A stretch of 64,000 bases of DNA from JACZYA01 sp965247455 (GCA_965247455.1 CBDFHE010000017.1:558001-622000); one strand, 5' to 3'; shown: positions 51,909-60,722, counted from the stretch's first letter. The notes: generated from the sequence alone by a model not told the origin. A program made the numbers and translations.

Positions 51909-52043
51909 AAGTCACCTCAGCTCAGGAGTAGTAGTCCTTCTCAAACACGGCGATTATAGGCTGCTCGCCCTTCCAACTCATCGAAAAAGTTCGGCGCTTT
52001 GCTCCACGTTCGTCGGTGGCACGCCCGCCGTTGCTTCCCCCGG

Positions 52044-52640
52044 CTAGAAACGGAAGGAGAACCCGAAGGCAAACGAGGTTTCCTCACCCGGTTGAATTTC
52101 CGCGATGAAGTCCCAGCGCTCAGCGATCTCCGTCACTTTTACGCCCAGCAGCCCGTTGACGTTGTTGCTGTCTCCGCGCCCGGGTTTGTTGACCAGGAAG
52201 GTGACACTGGCGCCGGCGTAGGGAGTGATGCGCCCGCCGCCGTCGCGTTCCCAGGAGTGGCTGAAGACCGGGGCGACGGTGATGAAGGCGTCCGGCCCAC
52301 CGCTTTCGAGCGGAAAGACGTAGGAGTTGAAGAACCCGAAGTTCAGCGGAAGGGCATCCGTCTGCCGGTAGAGAGTGGCCGCCCAGCCGGCCCCGGCCAG
52401 CCCGGTGCCGCCGCCGTTGAAGCGTCCGCCCACCAGAGCGAAGAAGTTGGCGCGGTCGGCGATGCCGTACTCCAGCCGGCCCAGAAGGGAGTAGTCGTCG
52501 CTGGTGACCACCGCCGGAATCAGCAGCGCGGCGGCCTGCCGGTCATCGAGCACCAGCCCGTCGAACAACACCGTTTGAGCGGCCGCCGGTGCGACACTGA
52601 GAAAGCAAAACAGAAAGAAAAGAGGAATGTGCTTACGCAT
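52044..52640 (-). CDS. Predicted outer-membrane beta-barrel protein
   Basis: 198 aa from ATG 52640, just after GGGAG; an extension to 52673 adds 11 non-signal residues. Signal peptide RKHIPLFFLFCFLSVAPAAA. The mature part is built of alternating strands with aromatic and glycine residues (ADRANFFALVGGRFNGGGTG, FVFGFSFRF-type end FAFGFSFRF). The terminal phenylalanine is the usual signal for outer-membrane insertion. No specific family; size suits an 8-stranded barrel. Confidence 0.7.
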   Translation of the reverse strand: MRKHIPLFFLFCFLSVAPAAAQTVLFDGLVLDDRQAAALLIPAVVTSDDYSLLGRLEYGIADRANFFALVGGRFNGGGTGLAGAGWAATLYRQTDALPLNFGFFNSYVFPLESGGPDAFITVAPVFSHSWERDGGGRITPYAGASVTFLVNKPGRGDSNNVNGLLGVKVTEIAERWDFIAEIQPGEETSFAFGFSFRF

Positions 52641-52689
52641 CTTGGTGACTCCCTGAATAGATTCAGAATGCAACCGACCTGTTCCTTCG

Positions 52690-52767
52690 GTAGTGTCCTA
52701 CTTTCACACCGAGCCCCCAGGCCCCTGCCTGGGGGATACTGTCTGCACAGCTCAACTCGGACATTAC
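52690..52767. mobile_element. Short MITE-like element, 78 bp
   Basis: Ends GTAGTGTCC (52690) and GGACATTAC (to 52767) are inverted with one mismatch. Inside is TTTCACACCGAGCCCCCAGG then CCCCTGCCTGGGGG, identical over more than 30 bp to the element at 41873-41999, of which this looks like an internally deleted version. Confidence 0.6.
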
Positions 52768-52811
52768 CATTTTTTTCTTGGATGCGGTCGAGGCGCTTCG
52801 GGTGGTCAGCA

Positions 52812-53138
52812 TCAGGCCGGGTGCAGGGGTGGCAGGGAGAGTCCCCAAAAGTTCTCGCTCGGCACCGAGAGTTCCACCGTCACTCGGTAGGGCTCGTTTT
52901 CTTTTCCGGGTGGTTCGACTGCGATCACGCGCCCGGGGGCGGTTTGGCGGGTGTGTCCGTGAGTGATTTCCACCCGGGCGTTTCGCTCCGGGGCCTGTTG
53001 CAGCCGGATCAGGGCGCCGTGGGCGCCCACCACTTCGGTTTCAGCCGCTACCTTCAGGTTGGCCGGGCCCACCGGCGGCTTCCAGCTTACGCTGATGGGA
53101 ATGCGCAGCAAAGCGCGCTGGCTGCGGCGGTGGCTCAC
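52812..53138 (-). CDS. PilZ-like domain protein
   Basis: 108 aa from GTG 53138 (SHRRSQRALLRIPISVSWKP). The RRSQR start resembles the RxxxR c-di-GMP-binding arginines of PilZ, though spaced RRSQR rather than the strict RxxxR. It continues TEVVGAHGALIRLQQAPERN in place of the D/NxSxxG motif, and ends FWGLSLPPLHPA. The altered second motif makes c-di-GMP binding doubtful. The same frame stays open to 53279 but that part has no coding look. Start not supported by a ribosome binding site. Confidence 0.55.
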   Translation of the reverse strand: MSHRRSQRALLRIPISVSWKPPVGPANLKVAAETEVVGAHGALIRLQQAPERNARVEITHGHTRQTAPGRVIAVEPPGKENEPYRVTVELSVPSENFWGLSLPPLHPA

Positions 53139-53771
53139 AAGCGGAGCAGCATGGCGGCGACCCTCCCGAGTTGGACTACTGGCGCACGTGCGGGCGGCGC
53201 CCGGAGGCCTTGGTATCCCGCATCCCCGGAAAGCAGCACAGCACTCCAGCCAGGGCCGCCACCGAAAAGACAAAAGCAAAGATTTCTTGCAGCATCGTCG
53301 TCCCCTAACCCAAACCCATCTTGCTACCTATCGGCACTGGGGTCTACTGGCCTTTAGGCCAGTTTCGGGACAGGTCGAAGAGAAAGAATCTCTCACCCAG
53401 TCGGATCGAAAGGGGTAGCGGCGAAGAAGCCGCAGGCTTCTTCGTCGGTTTGTCTCTGAGTCCCGGTGGCGGGGGCCACCGGGTTGGACGCTGGAGAGCT
53501 TGCCGGAGACGAAATACCGAAACGGGCTAATGGTCGCTCTTCTTAAATCATGTCCAGCCCAGCGGCCCTTCAGGGCGAGCCCTCGGGCAGAAGCCTCGGG
53601 CTGAAGTCTTCAGGACGAGCCCCAGCCTGCCTACCGCAGGCAGGCCGCTGGGGAGAGACTCCGCATTTCGTCAGCAGCGAAACTACACGCTCTTAGCCCC
53701 CTATCATGCTTTCGGGGGCCAAATCTTCAGCACGGCCAGCCCTTCGACTTCGCTCAAGGCTCGCAGGAGCA
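53139..53771. other. Intergenic repeat region, about 630 bp
   Basis: Right half packed with repeats: GGTAGCGGCGAAGAAGCCGC then AGGCTTCTTCGTCGG (53414), CCCGGTGGCGGGGGCCACCG then GGTTGGAC (53462), and TGTCCAGCCCAGCGGCCCTT onward (53551-53653), which carries the dyad at 53626-53644. The left half (53139-53400) has nothing recognisable apart from upstream sequence of the PilZ-like gene. Confidence 0.55.
53626..53644 (+). repeat. 19-bp dyad repeat inside another repeat
   Basis: CCTGCCTACCGCAGGCAGG. Removing it joins GACGAGCCCCAG to CCGCTGGG. The uninterrupted relative at 61618-61686 reads GACGAGCCCCTGCCGCTGGG, one base different. Confidence 0.85.
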
Positions 53772-55592
53772 CTAGTCCCGGCTGGAGATCTTGAGGACGG
53801 CTAGGAAGGCCTCCTGCGGAATATCAACTTTGCCCACTCGCTTCATGCGCCTCTTGCCGGCCTTCTGTTTTTCCAGCACCTTGCGCTTGCGGGTCACGTC
53901 GCCGCCGTAGAGTTTGGCGGTCACGTCTTTGCGCACGGCCTTGACGCTTTCGCGCGCGATCACCCGGCTGCCGATGGCGGCCTGGATCGGCACCTCGAAC
54001 TGCTGCCGGGGAATCAACTTGCGCAGCTCCTTCGCCAGCGCGCGGCCGCGCTGGTAGGCGTCCTCCCGGTGGCAGACCACCGCAAAGGCGTCCACCGGCT
54101 CCCCCGCCACCAGGATGTCCAGCTTGACCAGGTCGGCTACGCGCTCGCCGGCCAGCTCGTAGTCCACCGAGGCGTAGCCGCGCGAGAGGGCCTTCAGCCG
54201 GTCGTAGAAGTCCAGCACCATTTCCGCCAGCGGAAGCTCATAGACCAGCAGCACGCGCCCGCCCGCCTCCCGCGCGCCGCTGATGTACTCGAATTTCTTT
54301 TGCGTGCCCCGGCGCTCTTCGCACAGCTTCAGGATTCCGCCCACGTACTCGGAGGGGGTGATGATGGTCAGGTCAAGCACCGGCTCTTCGATCAGCTCGA
54401 TCTCCCCCGCCGGGGGAAACTTGGTGGGGTTGTCAACCTCCAGCACCGAGCCGTTGCGGTGCAGGATGCGGTAGCGCACGCTGGGGGCGGTGGAAACCAG
54501 GTTCAGCCCGAACTCCCGCTCCAGCCGCTCCTGGACGATCTCCATGTGCAGCAGGCCCAGGAAGCCGCAGCGGAACCCAAAGCCGAGCGCGGTCGAGTTT
54601 TCCGGCTCGTAGCGGAAGGCGGAGTCGTTCAGGGCCAGCTTCTCCAGCGCGTCGCGCAGCCCCTGGTAGTTTTCCGTGCTGGCGGGGTAGAGCCCGGCGA
54701 AGACCATCGGCTTGATGGGCGTAAAGCCCGGCAGCATCGGCCCGGGCCGAGCGTCTTCGGTGAGGGTGTCGCCCACCTGCGTATCGGCCACCCGCCGAAT
54801 ATTGGCGGTGACAAAGCCCACCTCGCCCGCAGCCAGGTGGTCCACCGTCACCGGCTTGGGTGTTAGGACACCGAGTTGCTCGACTTCGTACACCTGGCCG
54901 GTACCCAGCAGGCGAATGCGCATCTTGGGGCGCAGCACGCCGTCCACCACCCGCACCTGCACGATGGCGCCGCGGTAGGAGTCGAACCAGGAGTCGAAGA
55001 TCAGGGCGCGCAGAGGAGCCTCGCGGCTCCCGCGCGGCGGGGGGATGCGGGCGATCAGGGCGTCGAGCACGGCGTCCACACCCGTGCCCAGTTTGGCGCT
55101 CACCGCCAGGTCTTTGGCGGTGGGCAGGCCCAGTAGGTGTTCAAGCTGCTCGGCGGTTTCCTCTACGCGGGCGGCAGGCAGGTCAATCTTGTTGAGCACC
55201 GGAATGATTTCCAGGTCGTGGCGCAGGGCCAGGTAGGTGTTGGCCAGGGTCTGGGCTTCGACCCCCTGCGAAGCGTCCACCAGCAGCAAGGCGCCCTCGC
55301 AGGCGGCCAGCGAGCGGGAGACTTCGTAGGTAAAGTCCACGTGGCCGGGGGTGTCAATCAGGTTGAGCTGGTAGGTGTGGCCGTCGCGGGCGCTGTGGAG
55401 CAGGCGGACGGCGTGGGCTTTGATGGTGATGCCCCGTTCGCGCTCCAGGTCCATGGTGTCGAGAATCTGGTCCATCCGTTCCCGTTCACTCAGCGCGCCC
55501 GTGCGTTCCAGCAAGCGGTCAGCCAGGGTGGACTTGCCGTGGTCAATGTGGGCAATGATGCAGAAGTTTCGGATGTAGGGCAGCTCAGTCAT
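53772..55592 (-). CDS. lepA: Elongation factor 4 (LepA)
   Basis: 606 aa, full length. G1 IIAHIDHGKSTLADRLLERT, switch RERGITIKAHAVRL, DTPGHVDFTYEV, NKIDLPAARV. Domains II and V of the EF-G type follow, then the LepA-specific C-terminal domain (RKLIPRQQFEVPIQAAIGSR then VIARESVKAVRKDVTAKLYG). EF4 binds ribosomes with GTP and is reported to promote back-translocation or aid initiation-complex/30S assembly under stress. Monocistronic, with no Shine-Dalgarno of note. Confidence 0.96.
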   Translation of the reverse strand: MTELPYIRNFCIIAHIDHGKSTLADRLLERTGALSERERMDQILDTMDLERERGITIKAHAVRLLHSARDGHTYQLNLIDTPGHVDFTYEVSRSLAACEGALLLVDASQGVEAQTLANTYLALRHDLEIIPVLNKIDLPAARVEETAEQLEHLLGLPTAKDLAVSAKLGTGVDAVLDALIARIPPPRGSREAPLRALIFDSWFDSYRGAIVQVRVVDGVLRPKMRIRLLGTGQVYEVEQLGVLTPKPVTVDHLAAGEVGFVTANIRRVADTQVGDTLTEDARPGPMLPGFTPIKPMVFAGLYPASTENYQGLRDALEKLALNDSAFRYEPENSTALGFGFRCGFLGLLHMEIVQERLEREFGLNLVSTAPSVRYRILHRNGSVLEVDNPTKFPPAGEIELIEEPVLDLTIITPSEYVGGILKLCEERRGTQKKFEYISGAREAGGRVLLVYELPLAEMVLDFYDRLKALSRGYASVDYELAGERVADLVKLDILVAGEPVDAFAVVCHREDAYQRGRALAKELRKLIPRQQFEVPIQAAIGSRVIARESVKAVRKDVTAKLYGGDVTRKRKVLEKQKAGKRRMKRVGKVDIPQEAFLAVLKISSRD

Positions 55593-55755
55593 CTTGCCTG
55601 CGTGGGGCCAAACTAACTAGTGTGCCACAACTACCGGCGGCCCGGAAGGGCCGCAGCGCCGGACGGTAGGTCATTTTGCAAATGAGAATCTCGCGCCGAG
55701 CCCCGTGGCACCTGCCACGGGGCGGTTGTACCGCTTTTCCGCCCAACGGCCCCAG

Positions 55756-55774
55756 CCTGCCTACCGCAGGCAGG
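55756..55774 (+). repeat. 19-bp dyad repeat
   Basis: CCTGCCTACCGCAGGCAGG between GGCCCCAG and CCGCTGGG, the same flanks as at 53626, so it may have moved with that larger repeat. Confidence 0.8.
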
Positions 55775-55943
55775 CCGCTGGGAAAGGGGCTCCTTCCCGG
55801 TGGCAGGGGCCACCGGGTTGGACGTGAGAGGAGAGAGAGTGCCAGAACCGAGAGGCCGGCGTGAAATTGACCCATTGCCCGGTTCAGGGAAGCGGGGGAA
55901 GACCCGCGGGGGAGGTTCCGCCAGGGAATTTCCACCGCGGCGG

Positions 55944-55971
55944 TTGGCGCAGCGCCGGTTGTGGGTATATA
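55944..55971 (+). promoter_or_regulatory. Promoter of the TPR-GAF-GGDEF-like gene
   Basis: TTGGCG (55944-55949), 16-bp spacer, TATATA (55966-55971), 59 bp before the ATG. It lies within the only AT-rich stretch of the gap. Confidence 0.5.
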
Positions 55972-56030
55972 GTTAAAAGTTTGCGCGCGCAAGTGCTGTC
56001 TGGCGCGCGCATCTTTCGGACGCAAGCCGT

Positions 56031-58556
56031 ATGGAACGAATCGAAAAGCACCTGCAAAAAGCGGAGAAGTACCTCAGCAGGAACAAGATTGAGGCCGCGA
56101 TCGACGAGTACAAGGCGGCGCACGAACTCCAGCCGCAGGACCTTGACTTGCTGAGCACACTGGCCGACCTATTAGTGCGCGCCAACCGGAAGGAAGAGTC
56201 GCAGCAATACTACGGAAAATTGTTCGACAAGTATGCGGAGAAGGGCGATGCCACTCGAGCGGTGTCCATCTATCGCCGGTCTCTCCAGGACACGCCCCAG
56301 CCGGCCGGCCGCCAGTTCCAGTTGGCCCGGCTGCTGGAGCGCGCCGACAAGAAAGACGACGCCGTCAAGGTCTACCGCACCGCCACCGACCAGTTTGCCC
56401 GGGAAAAGAAAAACAAGGCGGTACTCGATTGCCTGGGGCGGATTGCGGCGCTGAAGCCCGATGATGCGGATGTGCAGATGGAGTTGGGAAAGCAGGCCAC
56501 CCGGCTGGGCCACGCTGAGGTGGCCGCCCAGGCCTTCTTGCGCGCGGGCCAGTTGCGCCTGCCGGAGGATTTGCGCAAAGGCCTGGAACTGCTGGAGCGC
56601 GCCTATCAGTTGAGCCCGGCCGACCGAACGGTCGCGTTGTTCTTGGGCCAAGCTCTGGTCAGCGATGGCAATCATAAGCGCGCGGTGGAGCTGCTTCTCC
56701 CCCTTTACACTGAGAAGACAGCCGACCCGGCGGTGTTGCAGACGTTGGCCGGGGCCTTGCTGGCCGCGCAGCGCTTGACCGAGGCGGAGGAGGTGCTGGA
56801 AGCTTACTACCGCGCCCAGCCGGACAGCTACGAAAAGCTCTTCGAATTGGCAGACCTCTACTGCAAGGCCGGCCAGCCCGAAAAGTCCATCGGGGTGCTG
56901 AAGCGTCTGCGGAAGCACTTCAGTAGCGCCCAGCGCGAAAAGGAGTTCCTGGAGCGCGTCGAGACCCTCTACGACCTAAACGAGGCGGTGGTGCCGCTGG
57001 CCGAGTTCATCGCCGGCCTGTTCGACGAGGCCAATCTAGAAAGCCGCTATGCCCAAGTGCTGGGCAAGCTGTTCGGTGTGTATCTGGCCGCGGGCGACGC
57101 AGCTTCGGCCGGCGCCGTGCTGGAGCGGTTGAGTGATATTGACCCCTACGACTTTGAAAACCAGAAGCGCCTGGAGCAACTCAAAGGGAAGCTGGATGAT
57201 ACTCGCTTCCGCGCCGTCGCCAGCCGCATCACCAGCACCGCCACCGTTACCGGGCAGGCCACCGTCTTTTCCCAGACCGAGGAGCAGATGGCTGAGGCGG
57301 CGGACGATCCCCAGAAGAAAGAAGCCGTGCTGGAAGACTTGATCGTCCAGGTAGAGATTTTTCTCCAGTATTCGCTCAAGACCAAAGCCATCGAGAAATT
57401 GGGGAAGTTACACGAGTTGTTCCCGGGTGAGGAAGTGCGCAATGCCCGCCTCTACAAGCTCTACGAAGAGGCCCAGTTCTTCCCGCCTGGCTTTGCGGAA
57501 TCGCCGCCCCGTGGCGGCGCTCCCGCGCCGGCGGCTCCGGCGGCGCCCGCCCCGTCGGCGGATGCGGTCAGCCACTTGGCCAAGATTTCCGAGATCACGC
57601 ATACGCTCTTCCGCCAGCGCGGCCCCAAGGAGATCCTGCAAGCGGCGGTGGCCGAACTGGGAAAATACCTCCGCGCCAGCCGCTGCTTGGGGGTTCTGGG
57701 ACGGCCCGGCAAACTTCCCTCCGTCACAGTAGAGTTCTGCGCTCCGGGCGTGCCGCAGTCGCCCCGGGCGGCCGTGGTGAGGCTGTTGACGCTGCTGGCC
57801 AAGGCCAACTTGGATCCGGAAAGCGGCGCTACGCTGGATGTGCAACTGAGCCCGGAACTAAAGCAGGTGAACGCCAAGTCGGTGCTGGCCATGCCGCTGA
57901 CTGATAAAGAGAAGCAGCAGCCGGTGGGGTTGCTGGTGCTCTCCCAGGCGGACACCCTCCGGCAGTGGAACCCCCACGAAGTTTACCTGCTCAAGGCGGT
58001 GGCAGATCAGGTGGAAACCGCCGTCAGCCACACCAAGCTGCGCTCGTTGATGAAGACGATGACGGTGGCTGACGATGGCACCGGATTGTTGCGGCGCTCC
58101 AGTTACCTGGACACGTTGGTGGCGGAAGTGGGCCGCCACAAGACGCAAGGGACATCGCTGGTTGTGGTCTTGCTGGAATTGGACAGGGGCGCCTCACTGT
58201 TGCATCGAGTGGGCGAGGCGACCATGGAAAAGTTTATGCGCGAGGTGAGCACCATCATTCTCGGCCAGACGCGGCAAAACGATCTTGCCTTTTGGTACTC
58301 CGCCACCGCGCTGGCGCTCGTGCTCGGCGATACCACGGCAAAACAATGCCAGCCCATGGTGGAAAAGCTGCGCCAAGGGCTGCTGGAGGTGAAGCTGCCC
58401 GGCGTGAAGGATTCGCCCCGCTTCAGCGCGGCCATCAGCGAGGCCGCCATCCGGCCCGACTACGATGAACCGGACATCGTCACCGACGTCATCAACCGCG
58501 CCGAGTTCACGCTGGAGGAAGCCCGCAAGAAAGGAAACGCCGTCGCCGTCTGGTAG
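56031..58556 (+). CDS. TPR - GAF - degenerate GGDEF protein
   Basis: 841 aa. Residues about 1-480 are tetratricopeptide-type helices (KAEKYLSRNKIEAAIDEYKA AHELQPQD first). A Pro/Ala linker (PAPAAPAAPAPSA) follows at about 495-510. A GAF-like domain spans about 520-690 (RQRGPKEILQAAVAELGKYL, SVLAMPLTDKEKQQPVGLLV, LKAVADQVETAVSH). The last 140 residues resemble a GGDEF domain (RRSSYLDTLVAEVGRHKTQG, LVVVLLELD) but the active-site loop reads FWYSATALALVLGDT, lacking GGDEF. It would not make c-di-GMP; a binding or scaffold role is inferred. No signal peptide. Confidence 0.75.
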   Translation: MERIEKHLQKAEKYLSRNKIEAAIDEYKAAHELQPQDLDLLSTLADLLVRANRKEESQQYYGKLFDKYAEKGDATRAVSIYRRSLQDTPQPAGRQFQLARLLERADKKDDAVKVYRTATDQFAREKKNKAVLDCLGRIAALKPDDADVQMELGKQATRLGHAEVAAQAFLRAGQLRLPEDLRKGLELLERAYQLSPADRTVALFLGQALVSDGNHKRAVELLLPLYTEKTADPAVLQTLAGALLAAQRLTEAEEVLEAYYRAQPDSYEKLFELADLYCKAGQPEKSIGVLKRLRKHFSSAQREKEFLERVETLYDLNEAVVPLAEFIAGLFDEANLESRYAQVLGKLFGVYLAAGDAASAGAVLERLSDIDPYDFENQKRLEQLKGKLDDTRFRAVASRITSTATVTGQATVFSQTEEQMAEAADDPQKKEAVLEDLIVQVEIFLQYSLKTKAIEKLGKLHELFPGEEVRNARLYKLYEEAQFFPPGFAESPPRGGAPAPAAPAAPAPSADAVSHLAKISEITHTLFRQRGPKEILQAAVAELGKYLRASRCLGVLGRPGKLPSVTVEFCAPGVPQSPRAAVVRLLTLLAKANLDPESGATLDVQLSPELKQVNAKSVLAMPLTDKEKQQPVGLLVLSQADTLRQWNPHEVYLLKAVADQVETAVSHTKLRSLMKTMTVADDGTGLLRRSSYLDTLVAEVGRHKTQGTSLVVVLLELDRGASLLHRVGEATMEKFMREVSTIILGQTRQNDLAFWYSATALALVLGDTTAKQCQPMVEKLRQGLLEVKLPGVKDSPRFSAAISEAAIRPDYDEPDIVTDVINRAEFTLEEARKKGNAVAVW

Positions 58557-58585
58557 GCGGTAGCTCCCCAGGAGGGGAGGAGATC

Positions 58586-59776
58586 ATGGACCCACGCGAA
58601 GTTGTCCTGGTGGCTGGCGCCTGCACGGCCATGTCGCGCTATGGCGGGCCGCTGCGCGAGCTTTCCGCGCAGGAGCTGGGCGCGGTGGCGGCCCGGGCGG
58701 CCATCGAACGCAGCGGATTGGAGCCAGCGGAGTTCGACCACATCATCTTCGGCAACGCCTTACAAACCAGCGGCGACGCCATCTACGGCGCCCGGCACGT
58801 CGGCCTGAAAGCCGGGCTGCCGAAGGAGGTGCCGGCGGTGACGGTCAACCGCCTGTGCGGCTCCGGGATGGAGGCCATTATCCAGGCCGCCCACCGGCTG
58901 CTGCTGGGCGAGTCGAAAGTGGTGTTGGCGGGCGGGATGGAGTCCATGAGCCAGGCCCCGCACGTCATTCGCGGCGCGCGCTGGGGCCTCCCCTTGGGCC
59001 GAGGCCAATTGGAAGACTCGTTGATGGTGGCACTGACGGATTCCTACTGCAACTTGTCCATGTCGGACACAGCCGAGAACTTGGGAAAGAAATACGGCAT
59101 CACGCGGGAGGGCGCCGACCAGTATGCGCTGCTCAGCCAGCAGCGCGCCGACGCCGCCTACAAGGCCTGCCATCTCAAAGAGGAGATCGTGCCGGTGGAG
59201 GTCAAGAACCGGAAGGGAACCACGCTGTTCGCCCAAGACGATCACCGGCGGCCCGAAACCACTTTGGAAGGCTTGGCCAAACTGCGGGCGGCTTTCCGCA
59301 AGGACGGCATCGTCACCGCCGGCAACGCCAGCGGCATCGTGGACGGCGCTGCTGCGGTGGTGGTGACCACGGAGAAGTATGCCCAGGAGAAAAAGCTGCG
59401 GCCGCTGGGCCGGCTGGTGTCGTGGGCAGTGGCGGGAGTGGAGCCCACCATCATGGGCATCGGCCCGGTGCCCGCAACCCGGAGGGCGCTGGCGAAAGCC
59501 GGACTGGAACTCAAGGACATTGATTTGATCGAGGTGAACGAGGCCTTCGCGCCCCAGTACCTGGCGGTGGAAAAAGAACTCGGGCTCGAACGAAAGAAGA
59601 CCAACGTCAACGGCGGCGCGATTGCGCTCGGGCATCCGCTGGGCGCCACCGGCACGCGGCTGGTGCTGACGTTGCTCTACGAGCTGCGCCGGCGCGGCGC
59701 GCACACCGGCTTGGCCACCGCCTGCATCGGCGGCGGGCAGGGCATCGCCGTGATCGTGGAGTCAATGGGTTTGTAG
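58586..59776 (+). CDS. Acetyl-CoA acetyltransferase (thiolase)
   Basis: 396 aa, with GGAGGGGAGGAG before the ATG. Thiolase motifs: the acyl-accepting Cys in VNRLCGSGMEAIIQAAH (about residue 91), NVNGGAIALGHPLGATGTR and the second Cys in CIGGGQGIAVIVES. It joins or cleaves acetyl-CoA units. With the next two genes it forms a three-gene run for interconverting acetyl-CoA and crotonyl-/butyryl-type CoA esters, used in fatty-acid oxidation, butyrate or polyhydroxybutyrate metabolism. Direction of flux cannot be read here. Confidence 0.94.
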   Translation: MDPREVVLVAGACTAMSRYGGPLRELSAQELGAVAARAAIERSGLEPAEFDHIIFGNALQTSGDAIYGARHVGLKAGLPKEVPAVTVNRLCGSGMEAIIQAAHRLLLGESKVVLAGGMESMSQAPHVIRGARWGLPLGRGQLEDSLMVALTDSYCNLSMSDTAENLGKKYGITREGADQYALLSQQRADAAYKACHLKEEIVPVEVKNRKGTTLFAQDDHRRPETTLEGLAKLRAAFRKDGIVTAGNASGIVDGAAAVVVTTEKYAQEKKLRPLGRLVSWAVAGVEPTIMGIGPVPATRRALAKAGLELKDIDLIEVNEAFAPQYLAVEKELGLERKKTNVNGGAIALGHPLGATGTRLVLTLLYELRRRGAHTGLATACIGGGQGIAVIVESMGL

Positions 59777-59831
59777 CCGCTCGTGGTGAACCGCTCGCGC
59801 AGGCTCTGGGACTAGGTTGAGGAGGGAGTAA

Positions 59832-60722
59832 ATGGAAATCCAGAAAGTGGGAGTGGTGGGGTGCGGGTTGATGGGCTCGGGCATCACGCAGGTGGTGGCG
59901 CAGGTGGGCTTGCCGGTGGTGGTGCGCGAGGTCAATGACCAACTGCTCGACAAGGGCCTGGGCATCATCGAAAAGAGCCTGAGCAAGTTCGTTGAAAAAG
60001 GCAAGCTCAGCGCTGACGACAAGAAGGCCGTCCTGGGGCGCATCCAGCGCACCACCGCCGTCAGCGATCTGAAGGACTGCGACCTGGTGATCGAAGCCAT
60101 CACTGAAAACCCCAAAATAAAAAAAGAACTCTTCGCAGAGCTGGACAAGCTTTGCCCCAAGCACACCATCCTGGCCAGCAATACCTCTTCGATTTCCATC
60201 ACCGAGATGGCCGCCGCCACCCAGCGCCCGGAACGCTTCCTGGGGCTGCACTTCATGAACCCGGTGCCGCTGATGAAGCTGGTGGAGGTCATCCGCACCA
60301 TCCAAACCGACGGCCAGGTGTTTGAGGCCGGCGTGCAGTTCGTCGAGAAGGTCGGGAAGGTGCCGGTGCGCACTTCGGATCGGGTTGGATTCATCGTCAA
60401 CCGGCTGTTGATTCCCTACCTGCTCGATTGCATCCGCGCCTTGGAGGCGGGCTTCGGCAGCATTCCTGACATTGATAAATCCATTCGCCTTGCCCTCAAC
60501 CATCCCATGGGGCCGTTCGTCCTGCTTGATTTCGTCGGGCTCGATACGACGCTTTACATCGCCGAGATTATGTTCGACGAGTACCGCGAGCAGCGCTTTG
60601 CCCCGCCGCCGCTGCTGCGGCGGTTGGTGACCGCGGGCTGGTACGGGCGCAAGACCGGCCGGGGCTTCTACGACTACTCCGACCCCAAGAACCCCAAGCC
60701 GATGCAACTCCAACTGAGCTGA
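59832..60722 (+). CDS. hbd: 3-hydroxybutyryl-CoA dehydrogenase
   Basis: 296 aa, with GAGGAGGGAG before the ATG. NAD-binding GVVGCGLMGSGITQVVAQVG, then ASNTSSISITEMAAAT, the catalytic His in GLHFMNPVPLMKLVEV and the DRVGFIVNRLLIPYLLDCIR motif. The length is that of the single-function enzyme, not of FadB. It oxidises 3-hydroxyacyl-CoA to the 3-keto form or the reverse. Middle gene of the thiolase operon. Confidence 0.94.
   Translation: MEIQKVGVVGCGLMGSGITQVVAQVGLPVVVREVNDQLLDKGLGIIEKSLSKFVEKGKLSADDKKAVLGRIQRTTAVSDLKDCDLVIEAITENPKIKKELFAELDKLCPKHTILASNTSSISITEMAAATQRPERFLGLHFMNPVPLMKLVEVIRTIQTDGQVFEAGVQFVEKVGKVPVRTSDRVGFIVNRLLIPYLLDCIRALEAGFGSIPDIDKSIRLALNHPMGPFVLLDFVGLDTTLYIAEIMFDEYREQRFAPPPLLRRLVTAGWYGRKTGRGFYDYSDPKNPKPMQLQLS

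Larger units (their letters stand above)
55593..56030. other. Divergent intergenic region with repeats and a promoter, 438 bp
   Basis: Repeats: GCCGAGCCCCGTGGCACCTG then CCACGGGG (55697), the dyad at 55756-55774 and CCCGGTGGCAGGGGCCACCG then GGTTGGAC (55797). The right third is repeat-free and holds the promoter of the TPR gene. No gene supported. Confidence 0.5.

Noticed and set aside
53551..53653. Possible CRISPR-like or regularly spaced array in the repeat-rich gap
   Set aside because: Repeats are hairpins of different families without uniform spacing or unique spacers; no cas genes.
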